64,000 bases of DNA, taken from contig CAIXXM010000106.1 of assembly GCA_903923395.1 (NCBI GenBank), positions 1 to 64,000 on the forward strand, in the 5' to 3' direction. The stretch comes from an uncultured Acidobacteriia bacterium (lineage in GTDB: Bacteria; Acidobacteriota; Terriglobia; Bryobacterales; Bryobacteraceae). Shown here piece after piece: positions 48,845-58,738 of this stretch; position 1 is the first letter of the stretch, and each line of letters opens with the position of its first letter. A program made the translations under genes and the position numbers. Below the pieces are notes generated by a model, which made no database searches, was not told the DNA's origin, and saw only the letters and a program-made list of their open reading frames with translations.

Positions 48845-50026
48845 CTACTTGCGCAGGAAGGCACCAATCGAGCGCGTTGCCTGCCGCAAACGGTGCTCGT
48901 TTTCAATTAAAGCAAACCGCACAAAGCCTTCCCCCATGGGTCCGAAGCCGATGCCGGGCGAAACTGCCACCAGCGCTTCCTGCATCATGAGCTTGCTGAA
49001 CTCCAGTGAGGTCAAATGCTGATAACGTTCCGGCAGCGCAGCCCACAGGAACATAGACCCCTTCGGCTTCTCCACGTGCCAGCCGCCTCTTCCCAGGCCT
49101 TCGATCAAAACTTCCACACGGTGCTGGTAGATATCCCGGATCTTCTTCGTCTCTTCTTCGCACTCACGCAGAGCAATGATGGACGCGATCTGGATCGGCT
49201 GAAACACCCCGTAGTCGAGATAGCTCTTGATCCTCGCCAGCGCGGCAATCATCTTCGAATTACCCACGCAGAACCCAACCCGCCATCCGGCCATGTTGTA
49301 GCTCTTGGACATGGAGAAGATCTCGACACAGTTCTCCTTCGCCCCCGGAACCTGCATGATACTTGGCGGCACATAGCCGTCAAACCCCAAATCCGCATAG
49401 GCAAAGTCGTGCACCACCAGAGTGCCGTGCTGCTGCGTCAGCCGCACCAGCTTTTCCAGGTACTCCAGATCCACGCAAGTCGTTGTCGGATTATGCGGGA
49501 AGCTGATCAACAACATCTTGGGCGGCTTGGGCGATTCCTTGTACAAAGCCTCCAGCCGATCCAGAAAGACCTCCGGCGTCGGCATCGGCAGCATCTGCGC
49601 ATGCCCTTCGCTCATGATCACGCCGTACTGATGAATCGGATACGCGGGATTCGGTGACACCACAACATCGCCAGGTCCAATCGTCGCAAAGAGCAGGTGC
49701 GCCAGCGCGTCCTTCGCCCCCATGGTCACAATGGCTTCCGTCTCGGAATTCAGGGTCACGTCATAATTCCGCAGGTAACGCTTGCAGATCTCCTCCCGCA
49801 ACTTCGGAATCCCCTTGGACATCGAGTACCGGTGATTGTCCGGATTGTTCGCGGCCTGCACCAGCTTGTCGACCACCACCTGCGGCGTGGCTCCATCGGG
49901 ATTTCCCATGCCGAGGTCAACGATATCCTGCTGTGCTGCCCGTGCTTTTGCCTTCATCTCATTGAGAACGGCGAAAACATACGGAGGCAGCTTTTGGATA
50001 CGGTAAAACTCGTCAGTGATGGACAT
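48845..50026 (-). CDS. alaC: Class I aminotransferase, AlaC type (alanine-synthesising)
   Basis: A 393-aa PLP aminotransferase closest to AlaC/YfdZ, which makes alanine from pyruvate and glutamate; LL-diaminopimelate aminotransferase is a close relative. IVDLGMGNPDGATPQ is the family start, SFPHNPTTTCVDLEYLEKLV the substrate loop, FAYADLGFDGY the PLP region and FSMSKSYNMAGWRVGFCVG holds the PLP lysine. C-terminal VSPGIGFGPMGEGFVRFALI is also conserved. Convergent side: the exported protein at 48023, 36 bp away. Divergent from the GT4 gene. Confidence 0.86.
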   Translation of the reverse strand: MSITDEFYRIQKLPPYVFAVLNEMKAKARAAQQDIVDLGMGNPDGATPQVVVDKLVQAANNPDNHRYSMSKGIPKLREEICKRYLRNYDVTLNSETEAIVTMGAKDALAHLLFATIGPGDVVVSPNPAYPIHQYGVIMSEGHAQMLPMPTPEVFLDRLEALYKESPKPPKMLLISFPHNPTTTCVDLEYLEKLVRLTQQHGTLVVHDFAYADLGFDGYVPPSIMQVPGAKENCVEIFSMSKSYNMAGWRVGFCVGNSKMIAALARIKSYLDYGVFQPIQIASIIALRECEEETKKIRDIYQHRVEVLIEGLGRGGWHVEKPKGSMFLWAALPERYQHLTSLEFSKLMMQEALVAVSPGIGFGPMGEGFVRFALIENEHRLRQATRSIGAFLRK

Positions 50027-50096
50027 AAGAACTATTTTGCCATCTACCCTAAATCCTTCTGAGAAAAACCCGGCGCGGAACCCACCAAAGTAATGA

Positions 50097-51386
50097 TTGA
50101 AACTCCTGATTCTGACGCCGTACTATGATCCGGAACCCTTCGGCATAGCGGTCGTGGCCACGGGGCTGGCCACTTACATGGCGGAACATGGCTGGAAAGT
50201 CACCGTCCTCAGCGGCATGCCAAAAACTCCGCAATGGGAAATCTTCCCTGCTTATCGCGGCAAACTTCTCGAACGGGAAGTCCGAAATGGTGTGGATATC
50301 GTTCGCACTTGGATCTATTGCCCCCGGAAGCCACGCTCCGGCCGTATGAAGGCTTGGCGGCGAATCCTCTCGGATACCAGCATGGGCCTCGCTCCCCTCG
50401 CTGCGGCGGGTGCGCTGGACCGTCCAGATGTCATCCTCGCCATCTCTCCCCCCCTGCAAACCGCTGCCGCCGCTATTGCCCTCAAGCGCCTATGGAATTG
50501 CCCCTTGCTGACGTGGGTGCAGGACATCGTTCCGGACGCTGCCATGAGCGTAGGAATGATGCAGGATGGTCTAGCCATGAGGCTCGGGCGCGGACTGGAG
50601 CAATTCGTCTACCGCAACTCCGACCAAATCGGCGTCCTCTCGGAGGGTTTCGCCCGCAATCTGCAACTGAAAGGCGTGCCGGAAGAAAAACTGCGTCAAC
50701 TCACCAATTGGACCGATCTCACCGCCTTTGCCGGAACTTCACGGCGGGAAGAATTTCGGGAACGCCTCCACGTCCAGCCAGATGACTTCGTCCTGCTCCA
50801 TGCCGGCAGCATGGCCCTGAAGCAGGATCTCAGCAACGTCATCCACGCCATGCGGATGCTGTCCTCCCGGCCCAACATCAAAATGTTCTTCCTTGGTGAC
50901 GGCATCTGCAAGGGAACGCTCCAGACCGAGGCGCTTGGCCTTGGGAACGTCCGATTTCTCTCCACTGCGGCACTGGCCGAATTTCCAGACATGCTGCGCG
51001 CCGCAGACCTCTTGATCCTGAATCAAGCCCCGAATGTGGTCGAAGCAGTTGCCCCCAGTAAACTCCTCAACTACATGGCCGCCACCCGTCCCGTCCTCGC
51101 GGCCTCAAATGCGATGAGCGAAGCCGCGCGGTTGATCAACTCAACGCACTGCGGCGTGGTTGTAGACGCCGCACAGCCAGCGCAACTCGCCAGCGCGATC
51201 GTCAATCTGCAACAACGCCCTGACCTTCGTGCCAGCTACGGGAAGAACGGTGCCATTGCCGTCGCAGAACGATTCTCCAAGGACCGCGCGCTAAGCAAAT
51301 TCGACGCGGTACTCCGCAACCTGGCCGGAGCACGCCAATTAGCCATTCCCGTTGGCTCCGTCACTAAACAAACGCGTGCCGCATGA
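50097..51386 (+). CDS. Family 4 glycosyltransferase, WcaI-like
   Basis: A 429-aa GT-B glycosyltransferase. The N-terminal LILTPYYDPEPFGIAVVATG with AEHGWKVTVLSGMP matches the WcaI branch, used in colanic acid and other exopolysaccharides. C-terminal motifs: HAGSMALKQDLSNVIHAM, FFLGDG, and EAVAPSKLLNYMAATRPVLA with the donor-binding Glu. The start is a TTG at 50097 with a poor ribosome-binding site. No polymer locus adjoins it, so the product is unknown. Divergent from alaC across 70 bp. Confidence 0.85.
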   Translation: MKLLILTPYYDPEPFGIAVVATGLATYMAEHGWKVTVLSGMPKTPQWEIFPAYRGKLLEREVRNGVDIVRTWIYCPRKPRSGRMKAWRRILSDTSMGLAPLAAAGALDRPDVILAISPPLQTAAAAIALKRLWNCPLLTWVQDIVPDAAMSVGMMQDGLAMRLGRGLEQFVYRNSDQIGVLSEGFARNLQLKGVPEEKLRQLTNWTDLTAFAGTSRREEFRERLHVQPDDFVLLHAGSMALKQDLSNVIHAMRMLSSRPNIKMFFLGDGICKGTLQTEALGLGNVRFLSTAALAEFPDMLRAADLLILNQAPNVVEAVAPSKLLNYMAATRPVLAASNAMSEAARLINSTHCGVVVDAAQPAQLASAIVNLQQRPDLRASYGKNGAIAVAERFSKDRALSKFDAVLRNLAGARQLAIPVGSVTKQTRAA

Positions 51387-51467
51387 AATTAGACCCGCAG
51401 CACCGCAAGCCGCATCCAACACACAGCAGCGGAAGTTCGGTCTAGCCGCCGCGATTGCACAGAAGGG

Positions 51468-51496
51468 TTGACCTGTTCTGCCCGATTCGCTATTCT
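51468..51496 (+). promoter_or_regulatory. Promoter of tRNA-Glu
   Basis: TTGACC (51468-51473), 17-bp spacer, TATTCT (51491-51496), 35 bases before the tRNA. The region 51387-51467 holds nothing else that I can see. Confidence 0.6.
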
Positions 51497-51531
51497 AAGG
51501 ATTGGCCTTTTCATCAGGGCCGTCCACTCGC

Positions 51532-51607
51532 GTCCCCATCGTCTAGGGGCCTAGGACATCGCCCTTTCACGGCGGTAACGAGGGTTCGAATCCCTCTGGG
51601 GACGCCA
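51532..51607 (+). tRNA. tRNA-Glu (TTC)
   Basis: A 76-nt cloverleaf with encoded CCA. Acceptor GTCCCCA pairs with TGGGGAC, discriminator G73, anticodon loop CTTTCAC (TTC), T arm GAGGG/CCCTC with TTCGAAT loop. Confidence 0.95.
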
Positions 51608-51628
51608 ACACATCCTAACCACCTACCC

Positions 51629-52582
51629 TCATAGAGGGTAGACCTCATAAGTAATCTTCCACCGAATCTTCTCACCCGGTTTCACCTGCAGCCGCACGTA
51701 GGCTTCTGGACACACCGTCGACGGAATGGACCAGAACACCAGCTTCGACAGCGCCCGATCTCCCACTTGCCGTACGCCAAACCCTGCGGTACGGCTCTCC
51801 ACCCGTATGTCGTACTCTTCCACGCCGCTGCCAAAACCTGAGAACTCTCCATAAGTGGATTTCCCCGCCTCCAGTTCCGCCGCGTAATGCAACTCTTTTC
51901 CCTCCACTACTAGACCTGGATTCTCACGGTCCGGCCGCGGCACAAAGGGAAAGCGCACCACAAACTCAGGACCCGTCTTCCGGCCGTCCAGCATGTAGAA
52001 GTTGTGATTGTAGACGTCCGTATCGATTACGGACTTCCCCAAATTCCTCAGCTCATGCTCAATCGAAAACCCATGGGCCACCAAACGGAGTACCTTGCGA
52101 TACACATAAGTTCCCGTCAGCGTCTGCTCGAATAAGATCGAATCGCCGCTGCGCCTTACCTTCCATGACCCGCCATCCTCCACCGTATAGGTTCGGAAGC
52201 GGTCATACGGCTTCTCATCCGGACGCTTCAGCCACCCCACCCCTGGCTTGAGAAAGCGCCCACCCACCGGAGCCGTCGCATACCCGATCTCCCCAAACTC
52301 TTCGACCGGACCCTGGATCGCATCGTGCAGCGTCGGTTCATACTTCTCGAACCATTTCCCAAACAGCTCATGCGTACCGTTCGGCAATTCAATCCGCAGC
52401 GACGAAATCGCACCGCTCCAATCAAACCGAGTCCCCCGGTAATACCCCTTCACGGAATCTGGCAGTAGAACCGTGGCTTGTATTGCCTTGTTGGAAATCT
52501 TCACCGAAGGAGCATCTTCCGCACCGAAAGACCTCAAAACCAAAACGAGTGCCAGGAGCATACATCGAAACATGCCCGGCAT
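51629..52582 (-). CDS. Galactose-mutarotase-fold exported protein
   Basis: A 317-aa protein with a signal peptide (FRCMLLALVLVLRSFGA). The beta-sandwich segments WSGAISSLRIELPNGTHELF, FRTYTVEDGGSWKVRRSGDS and YVYRKVLRLVAHGFSIEHEL with NHNFYMLDG are those of aldose-1-epimerase-like proteins; catalytic His/Glu placement is not clear to me, so it may only bind sugars. I take ATG 52582; ATG 52573 is possible. A longer frame upstream (to 53170) reads through the esterase remnant on the other strand and is rejected. Confidence 0.75.
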   Translation of the reverse strand: MPGMFRCMLLALVLVLRSFGAEDAPSVKISNKAIQATVLLPDSVKGYYRGTRFDWSGAISSLRIELPNGTHELFGKWFEKYEPTLHDAIQGPVEEFGEIGYATAPVGGRFLKPGVGWLKRPDEKPYDRFRTYTVEDGGSWKVRRSGDSILFEQTLTGTYVYRKVLRLVAHGFSIEHELRNLGKSVIDTDVYNHNFYMLDGRKTGPEFVVRFPFVPRPDRENPGLVVEGKELHYAAELEAGKSTYGEFSGFGSGVEEYDIRVESRTAGFGVRQVGDRALSKLVFWSIPSTVCPEAYVRLQVKPGEKIRWKITYEVYPL

Positions 52583-53206
52583 CGTATCACCCAGAAAGTC
52601 TTCTCCGGTCAGGCCGCTGCCTTCCTGGGCATCCCTGACGCCCAACTGCCCGTAGGCAACCTCCGCTGGCACGAACCGCTTCCACCGAAGCCCTGGGACA
52701 GCGTCCGTGATGCCCTGCCATCGGCTCACCGTGGCCCCAACACCCTCACGGCTAACAACGATGCCGCCGCCCGAGTGTCCCAAGAGGACTACCTCTACCT
52801 CAACGTTTGGACCCCCGAATGGCCTCCCAAGAGTGAGCTTCCCGTACTGTTCTGGATTCGCGGCAGAGATAACAACGCCGGCATTACGGACGGTATCGGA
52901 GCAGACGGCTCCGTGCTTGCATCGCATGGATCGTACTACAGCTCGCTCGATCAAATTGCCGCCCTGCGATGGGTCCGGGAAAACATCACCCAATTCGGAA
53001 GTGATCCGGAACGGGTCACCAACGCCGGTCAGTCCGCCGGTGCTCTGGATGCGGGAATATTGATGACCTCCCCCCTCGCCGCCGGACTCTTCATCATTCC
53101 CCCATGTGAAGCAGAGCTGCGGAGGGCCATCGGAAGGTTCTACCGTGACTTGGCGCCTGCAGAGTTGCAACTCTACGGCTTTGATGGTGCGCCGCCCCTA
53201 CTGTGA
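52583..53206 (+). pseudogene. Decayed type B carboxylesterase
   Basis: Fragments of a carboxylesterase in one frame: FLGIPDAQLPVGNLRWHEPL, EDYLYLNVWTPE, LDQIAALRWVRENITQFGSD and GQSAGALDAGILMTSPLAAG. The nucleophile Ser is kept (GQSAGA) but the oxyanion HGG motif has become RGR, the Cys of EDCLYLNV is Tyr, the stretch between VLASHG and LDQIAALRW lacks about 30 residues, and about 300 residues of the C-terminal half are missing. No start codon with ribosome-binding site is seen. It is divergent from and abuts the mutarotase-fold gene. Confidence 0.75.
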
Positions 53207-53327
53207 CCTGTTCACGCGGTGGCTGAATAAGTACCAACTCCAGTAAGAGCGGCGCGGTGACCTTGACTGTCGCAAACCTTGCCCGTTAGATTTGATCTCG
53301 CTACGGGAAAGATCCCCTGGCCGACAA

Positions 53328-53978
53328 TCACGATGCCAACAGATTCCTGCTGCCGCGCTCGCGCCGCTGGTGCAATTTTCGCCGCGAATAGCCAATCAAC
53401 AGCCCTAGACTGGTTCCCAGTTCCCACCAAGTCCCCGGTTCTGGCGTGGCGGCAGCGGTCCCAGTCCCCACCAGGAACACGGTGTCGTAGAGCGTTGTAT
53501 CTGTACTTCCGTCCGCAAAGCCACTGTTCTGATCCAGATGCAAGGTTGTCAGCCCCGTGGGTGCCAGCGTCAACGTCGGGTCACCGCCAACCACATCGAG
53601 AGAAGTAAAGGGCGTCGTCCCGCTTAACACCGCCGCCCCGCCATACGAAAAACTTTCCTCACGCTGACTGGAATCACTGTACTGAATCACCACAGACAGC
53701 GTGCCGGACGGCCCAAACCAAAAATCCCCATACTGCGAACCAACGATCAACAGGTAATTCCCATCCGGAATACCGCTACCCACGTCAAGCAAACTGTAGG
53801 TGGAATCACCCGCAGCCGCTACGTTTAATCCCGAGGCCCCGTCGACCTGCGGCGCCACCCATCCGCCGGGATATCCCGATCCATCCAACACGATTCCGAG
53901 CGTAATCTCCGTGATGCTACTCCCCCAAGCCGGCGAAGTCACCAAAATCATCGAAAGCAAACAAAGTCTGTGCAACAT
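53328..53978 (-). CDS. PEP-CTERM protein
   Basis: A 216-aa exported protein, leader MLHRLCLLSMILVTSPAWG. The mature part is beta-rich (YSLLDVGSGIPDGNYLLIVG, GTLSVVIQYSDSS). The C-terminal sorting signal is ATPEPGTWW, hydrophobic helix, SRRKLHQRRERG; the basic tail is longer than usual. It differs in sequence from the four other PEP-CTERM proteins in the window. Unlike the pair at 28.8-30.4 kb it has a normal ATG start. Substrate for an exosortase encoded elsewhere. Confidence 0.78.
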   Translation of the reverse strand: MLHRLCLLSMILVTSPAWGSSITEITLGIVLDGSGYPGGWVAPQVDGASGLNVAAAGDSTYSLLDVGSGIPDGNYLLIVGSQYGDFWFGPSGTLSVVIQYSDSSQREESFSYGGAAVLSGTTPFTSLDVVGGDPTLTLAPTGLTTLHLDQNSGFADGSTDTTLYDTVFLVGTGTAAATPEPGTWWELGTSLGLLIGYSRRKLHQRRERGSRNLLAS

Positions 53979-54065
53979 CCAACCTCCTCGTTAGCAGAAG
54001 ACGAAATTTCCGGGCAGGCACCGCCACTCCAAACACAATCTCCCGCCCTGCGATACAATTCCCGC

Positions 54066-55169
54066 GTGATTCGCCTCGTCGCACTCTGCGCCCTCATCCC
54101 CCTTCTTGCCACCGCCCAAACCACCCGCTGGACCGAACAACAAGCCAATGACTGGTACGCCAAACAGCCCTGGCTCGTTGGTGCCAACTACATCCCCGCC
54201 ACCGCCATCAATCAGCTCGAAATGTGGCAGGCTGATTCCTTTGACCCTGCCCGCATCGACAAGGAACTCGGCTGGGCACAGAAAATCGGCATGAACACCA
54301 TGCGCGTCTTCCTGCATGACCAACTCTGGCAGCAGGACGCCGCCGGTTTCCAGAAGCGCATGGATCAATTCCTCAAAATCTCGAAGAAACACGGCATCCG
54401 GCCTCTGTTCGTACTGTTCGATTCCTGCTGGGATCCATTCCCAAAACTGGGCAAACAACACGCTCCCACCCCCGGCATCCACAACTCTGGCTGGGTCCAG
54501 GGTCCCGGTGCCACTGCACTCATGGACCGCGCGCAGGAAGCCCGCCTGGAAACCTATGTCAAAGGTGTTGTCGGCGCTTTCGCGAAGGACGACCGCATCC
54601 TCGGCTGGGATCTGTGGAATGAGCCGGATAACACCAACGGCTCCTCCTACGGCAAGCAGGAACCGGAAGGCAAAGTGGCGCGTGTTGCGGAGCTTCTGCC
54701 CAAGGTTTACGCCTGGGCACGCACCGCCGCACCCACGCAGCCTCTTACCTCTGGCATCTGGAATGGCAATGACTGGTCAGAGAAGGCACAGCTCACGTCC
54801 ATCCAGAAAACCCAGCTCGAACAGTCTGACGTGATCTCATTCCATAACTACGACAATCCAACGGAATTTGAGAAGCGCATCACCTGGCTCGAAAGACTTC
54901 ACCGGCCTGTCATCTGCACGGAATACATGGCCCGCGGCAATGGCAGTTTCTTCAGCGGCTCACTCCCGGTGGGCAAACTCCATCACGTCGCCATGATCAA
55001 TTGGGGCCTGGTGCAGGGCAAGACCCAAACCCAGCTGCCCTGGAATTCCTGGCAGAAGCCTTACACAGACCGCGAACCCTCTATCTGGTTCCATGAAGTC
55101 TTCAAGACAGACGGCTCAGCTTACATACCGGAGGAAGTGACTTACTTGAAGAGGATCACGAAGAAGTAA
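54066..55169 (+). CDS. Exported glycoside hydrolase, GH5-like (clan A)
   Basis: A 367-aa exported enzyme, GTG start 54066 with leader MIRLVALCALIPLLATAQ. The (beta/alpha)8 fold has WAQKIGMNTMRVFLHDQLW, GWDLWNEPDNTNGS with the catalytic acid Glu, SFHNYDN and VICTEYMARGNG with the nucleophile Glu. This is clan A layout, nearest GH5 or similar; exact family and substrate (cellulose, mannan, xylan) cannot be told. Convergent with mfd, 4-bp gap. It fits plant-polymer degradation with the fucosidase and others. Confidence 0.85.
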   Translation: MIRLVALCALIPLLATAQTTRWTEQQANDWYAKQPWLVGANYIPATAINQLEMWQADSFDPARIDKELGWAQKIGMNTMRVFLHDQLWQQDAAGFQKRMDQFLKISKKHGIRPLFVLFDSCWDPFPKLGKQHAPTPGIHNSGWVQGPGATALMDRAQEARLETYVKGVVGAFAKDDRILGWDLWNEPDNTNGSSYGKQEPEGKVARVAELLPKVYAWARTAAPTQPLTSGIWNGNDWSEKAQLTSIQKTQLEQSDVISFHNYDNPTEFEKRITWLERLHRPVICTEYMARGNGSFFSGSLPVGKLHHVAMINWGLVQGKTQTQLPWNSWQKPYTDREPSIWFHEVFKTDGSAYIPEEVTYLKRITKK

Positions 55170-55173
55170 TTAC

Positions 55174-58100
55174 TTACAACAGCGGGGCAATCAGGGCGTG
55201 GTACACCGTCTCCAGCGTGGCTTGCGGTGTTACCACGCCCTCGATCGGCAACCGCAACAACCCGGCGGGAGTGAAGGACGCCCCATATGTGTGACTTACC
55301 AGATGCATGAGCTTCTCCGCATCCACACGGGTCTGCTCGTGGAACTTCACGTTCAGGAAGTTATGCCGCCGGTCAATTACCTCAATACCCAGTTTCTCCG
55401 CCGCGGCCTTGATATTCGAATAGAACAGCAGTAACACAATCTCATTCGGCACTGGACCATAACGGTCCGCCAGTTCCATCGCAATCCTGTCAGCATCCGC
55501 GGGAGTTGCTGCCTTGGCAATCTCTTTGTATGCCCGCAGCCGCTGGTTGTCGTCCGTAATGTAAGTGGAGGGAATCCGCAGATCCAGGCCCAGATTCACA
55601 TTCGAATGAATCTCCGGTACAATCTCTTCCCCGCGCAGTTCCCGCACCGCTTCTTCCAGCATACGGACATACATATCGAACCCAATCGCATTGATCTGCC
55701 CGTGCTGTTCGCCGCCAAGCAAGTTACCCGCGCCGCGTAACTCCAGATCCAGAGCTGCAATCTTGAAGCCAGCCCCCAGGTCACTGAATTCTTTCAAGGC
55801 TGCCAGTCGCTTGCGCGCAATATCCGTCAGTTCCGAATCTTCAGGCACCAGCAGATAGCAATAAGCGCGCCGGTTGGAACGCCCCACACGCCCGCGAAGC
55901 TGATATAACTCCGAAAGTCCGTAGCGCTCCGAATTCTCGATGAAGATTGTGTTCGCCATCGGGATATCCAGGCCATTTTCCACAATCGTGGTGCAGACGA
56001 AGAGATCAAATTCGTGCCGCATAAACTGCAGCATCACCTTCTCCAGTTCCGCCTCCGCCATCTGCCCGTGACCCACGCCGATCTTGATATTCGGGAACAT
56101 CTCCTGAATCATCGCCGCCCGCTGCCAGATCGATTCAATACGGTTATGGACGAAATACACCTGCCCGCCCCGCAGTATCTCCAGCTCAATGCCGGACTTG
56201 ATTAGATCTGGTCCAATCGGCGCCACCACGGTATGAATCGCCAGGCGGTCCTTCGGCGGCGTTTCAATGACTGACATATCGCGCAGTCCGAGAAGTGACA
56301 TGTGCAGCGTCCGCGGGATCGGCGTTGCGGACATAGCGATAACGTCCACGGCCCGGCAAACTTCCTTCAGCCGTTCCTTGTGCTTCACGCCGAAACGCTG
56401 CTCTTCGTCAATCAGCACCAGGCCCAGATCTTTCCAAACCACGTCCTTCGAAAACAGCCTGTGCGTGCCAACGGCAATGTCGATCTTGCCATCCGCCAGG
56501 TCCTGCAACCCGGCCGCAATTTCTTTGGAATTACGGAACCGGCTGAACATCTCAATCCGCACGGGGAAGCTCTGGAAGCGCTTCTTGAACGTCTCGTAAT
56601 GCTGGAAAGACAAGACCGTCGTCGGGGCCAGCACCGCCACCTGCTTGCCATCGCCCAGTGCCTTGAAGGCCGCCCGCATCACGACTTCCGTCTTGCCGAA
56701 ACCAACGTCTCCGCAGAGCAAACGGTCCATCGGCTGCGGACTTTCCATATCCCGCTTGATATCCCGGATCGCGTTCAGCTGGTCTTTGGTTTCTTTGTAC
56801 TCAAAGGCATCCTCAAACTCGCGCTGCCAGTTGCTGTCCGGCGAATACTGGAAGCCCTCGGCCATTTTGCGTTCGGCATAGAGCTTGATCAACTCCTCGG
56901 CCATGTCGCGCATCTTGGCTTTGATGCGGGTCTTGGTCTTGATCCAGGTCCCTGCACCCATCTTGTCGAGGACAGGTTTGCCCTCGCCTGCGCCGCGGTA
57001 CCGCTGAATCAAATCAATACGTGTCAACGGCAGATACAACTTATTGCCGCCCGCGTATTCGATCAGCATGTAATCGCCCTTGGCCTCACCCTGCGTGATC
57101 TCCCGCAGCCCAAGGAACTGCCCGATGCCATGCTCCGTGTGGACCACGTAATCGCCGGGCTTCAAATCAAACTGGTCAGCCGAAAACGTCGCCAGGTGAC
57201 TCTTCCCCGGCTTGGCCACGGTCTCCGGCGAATCAAACAGATCCTCCGTCCCGAAGATCGTCAGCCTGGCATCCGGGAACACTACGCCATGCGCAATCGA
57301 ACCCAGGATCAACGAAATCGGCGCATTCGAATCCTGCGTGCGCTGCTGCAGATAATCCGGCGCACGTTCGCCGCCGAGATCAATCTGGAAGGCAAGCTTG
57401 TATTCCGCAAAGACGTCAGAGAGCCGCTCAATCTCGCCTGTGGTTCCGGCGAAGAAGGCCACCTGGGAACCGGCGTCTACCTGCGAGCGCGCCTCCGCAA
57501 TGGCTGCCTGCACATTGCCGTGAAACACCATGGCAGGCCGGGTGGAAACTTGAATATCATCCGCGGAAGGCAATCCCATCGCCAGTTCGCGCAATTCAAT
57601 GCAAGTCGAACCAGCCGCTCCAGCCAGAAACTCCGTCCACTGGTGAATCGCCGGCGCGGGGTCCACCGCCACCTGCTTGCAAGTCTCCCGCAGGCGAATC
57701 CAGTAGCGGTCCGCCGCGCCTCGCACCAGCTCGGGCTCATCCACCAGCAACAAGGCACCGGGTAGTAACTCCAGCAGGGAATGGGCCTTCGGATACAACA
57801 CGGATGAGATCATCTCCCAGCCCGCGAAAGTCTCGCCTTCAAACGGCAAGTCCCGCCGGTTGGGGCTGTTCTCCCGCAAGTGCTGCACCATCCCGTTCAG
57901 CAGACTGCGCGTCTTCTGGAATTCACTCAGCGGACCCAGCCGGCATTCCTTCAACTTGTGTGTGGAACGTTGCGACGCAGGGTCAAACCGGCGGATCGAC
58001 TCCACCTCATCGCCAAAGAACTCAATCCGCACCGGCTCTGGATCTTCCGGAGGAAACACATCCAGAATGAACCCGCGCAGGGAGTATTGCCCCACCAACT

Positions 58101-58635
58101 CCACCGGGTCCTGTTTCGTATAGCCGACGCTCTCCAGATGCTGCACCAGGTCTTCCAGAGGAATCTCTTCCCCCGTCCGGACGGTCTGCTCCAGCTGCCG
58201 GTAATGCGCCGCACTCTCGAACTTCTGCACCGCCGCATGCACCGCCGCCACTGTCACCGGAACCTTCTCCGCCGCCAGTCGCACCAGTGCCGTGGCCCGC
58301 GTCTCCAGAAGCTCCGCATGCGGACTCATCGCCTGCCCCGGCAGCACATCGAGCGCCGGCAGCAGCAAGGGCTGGCTTTCAATATTCAGCAGGGAGAAGA
58401 AGGATCGCAGCGCCACCGTCAGCGCTTCGGCTTGCTTGTTGCCATCCACAACAATCAGCTGCTGCCGGCCCGTTTCCTTGTAGAGCAATGCGGCATGCAG
58501 CGCCTTCGCCGTCAGCGTCAACCCGGAAAGCCGCAGGTTTGCGGACGCACCAAGCCGCCCGAGGAGCGCCAGAAACGCCGGGCCACGGCTCAAATCAGAG
58601 AACAAATGATGCGTATGAACGTTCCGCAAAGACAC
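55174..58635 (-). CDS. mfd: Transcription-repair coupling factor Mfd
   Basis: An approximately 1153-aa Mfd, which removes RNA polymerase stalled at lesions and recruits UvrA. N-terminal UvrB-like part (LLLPALDVLPGQAMSPHAEL; EIPLEDLVQHLESVGY), RNA polymerase-interacting domain (KPGDYVVHTEHGIGQFLGLR), RecG-like motor with LLCGDVGFGKTEVVMRAAFK, LVLIDEEQRFGVKHKERLK and SATPIPRTLHMS, and the C-terminal TRCF domain. I take GTG 58635, which gives the normal family length; the frame is open to 58863 but that part overlaps the divergent hydrolase gene. Confidence 0.95.
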   Translation of the reverse strand: MSLRNVHTHHLFSDLSRGPAFLALLGRLGASANLRLSGLTLTAKALHAALLYKETGRQQLIVVDGNKQAEALTVALRSFFSLLNIESQPLLLPALDVLPGQAMSPHAELLETRATALVRLAAEKVPVTVAAVHAAVQKFESAAHYRQLEQTVRTGEEIPLEDLVQHLESVGYTKQDPVELVGQYSLRGFILDVFPPEDPEPVRIEFFGDEVESIRRFDPASQRSTHKLKECRLGPLSEFQKTRSLLNGMVQHLRENSPNRRDLPFEGETFAGWEMISSVLYPKAHSLLELLPGALLLVDEPELVRGAADRYWIRLRETCKQVAVDPAPAIHQWTEFLAGAAGSTCIELRELAMGLPSADDIQVSTRPAMVFHGNVQAAIAEARSQVDAGSQVAFFAGTTGEIERLSDVFAEYKLAFQIDLGGERAPDYLQQRTQDSNAPISLILGSIAHGVVFPDARLTIFGTEDLFDSPETVAKPGKSHLATFSADQFDLKPGDYVVHTEHGIGQFLGLREITQGEAKGDYMLIEYAGGNKLYLPLTRIDLIQRYRGAGEGKPVLDKMGAGTWIKTKTRIKAKMRDMAEELIKLYAERKMAEGFQYSPDSNWQREFEDAFEYKETKDQLNAIRDIKRDMESPQPMDRLLCGDVGFGKTEVVMRAAFKALGDGKQVAVLAPTTVLSFQHYETFKKRFQSFPVRIEMFSRFRNSKEIAAGLQDLADGKIDIAVGTHRLFSKDVVWKDLGLVLIDEEQRFGVKHKERLKEVCRAVDVIAMSATPIPRTLHMSLLGLRDMSVIETPPKDRLAIHTVVAPIGPDLIKSGIELEILRGGQVYFVHNRIESIWQRAAMIQEMFPNIKIGVGHGQMAEAELEKVMLQFMRHEFDLFVCTTIVENGLDIPMANTIFIENSERYGLSELYQLRGRVGRSNRRAYCYLLVPEDSELTDIARKRLAALKEFSDLGAGFKIAALDLELRGAGNLLGGEQHGQINAIGFDMYVRMLEEAVRELRGEEIVPEIHSNVNLGLDLRIPSTYITDDNQRLRAYKEIAKAATPADADRIAMELADRYGPVPNEIVLLLFYSNIKAAAEKLGIEVIDRRHNFLNVKFHEQTRVDAEKLMHLVSHTYGASFTPAGLLRLPIEGVVTPQATLETVYHALIAPLL

Positions 58636-58738
58636 TCTGAGTGTACCGCCCCAGGGAAACAAGCCGCATAACGGACGCTTTGGCACCTGTGCGGCTAACA
58701 AAACCCCGCCCACTGGCGATAGAATGTGGACCTTACCT

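Noticed and set aside
52583-53170. N-terminal extension of the mutarotase-fold protein
   Set aside because: The signal peptide starts near 52582; the upstream codons are the reverse of the esterase remnant.
56302-57765. 487-codon open frame on the plus strand
   Set aside because: Antisense to mfd, no domain and no start signal.
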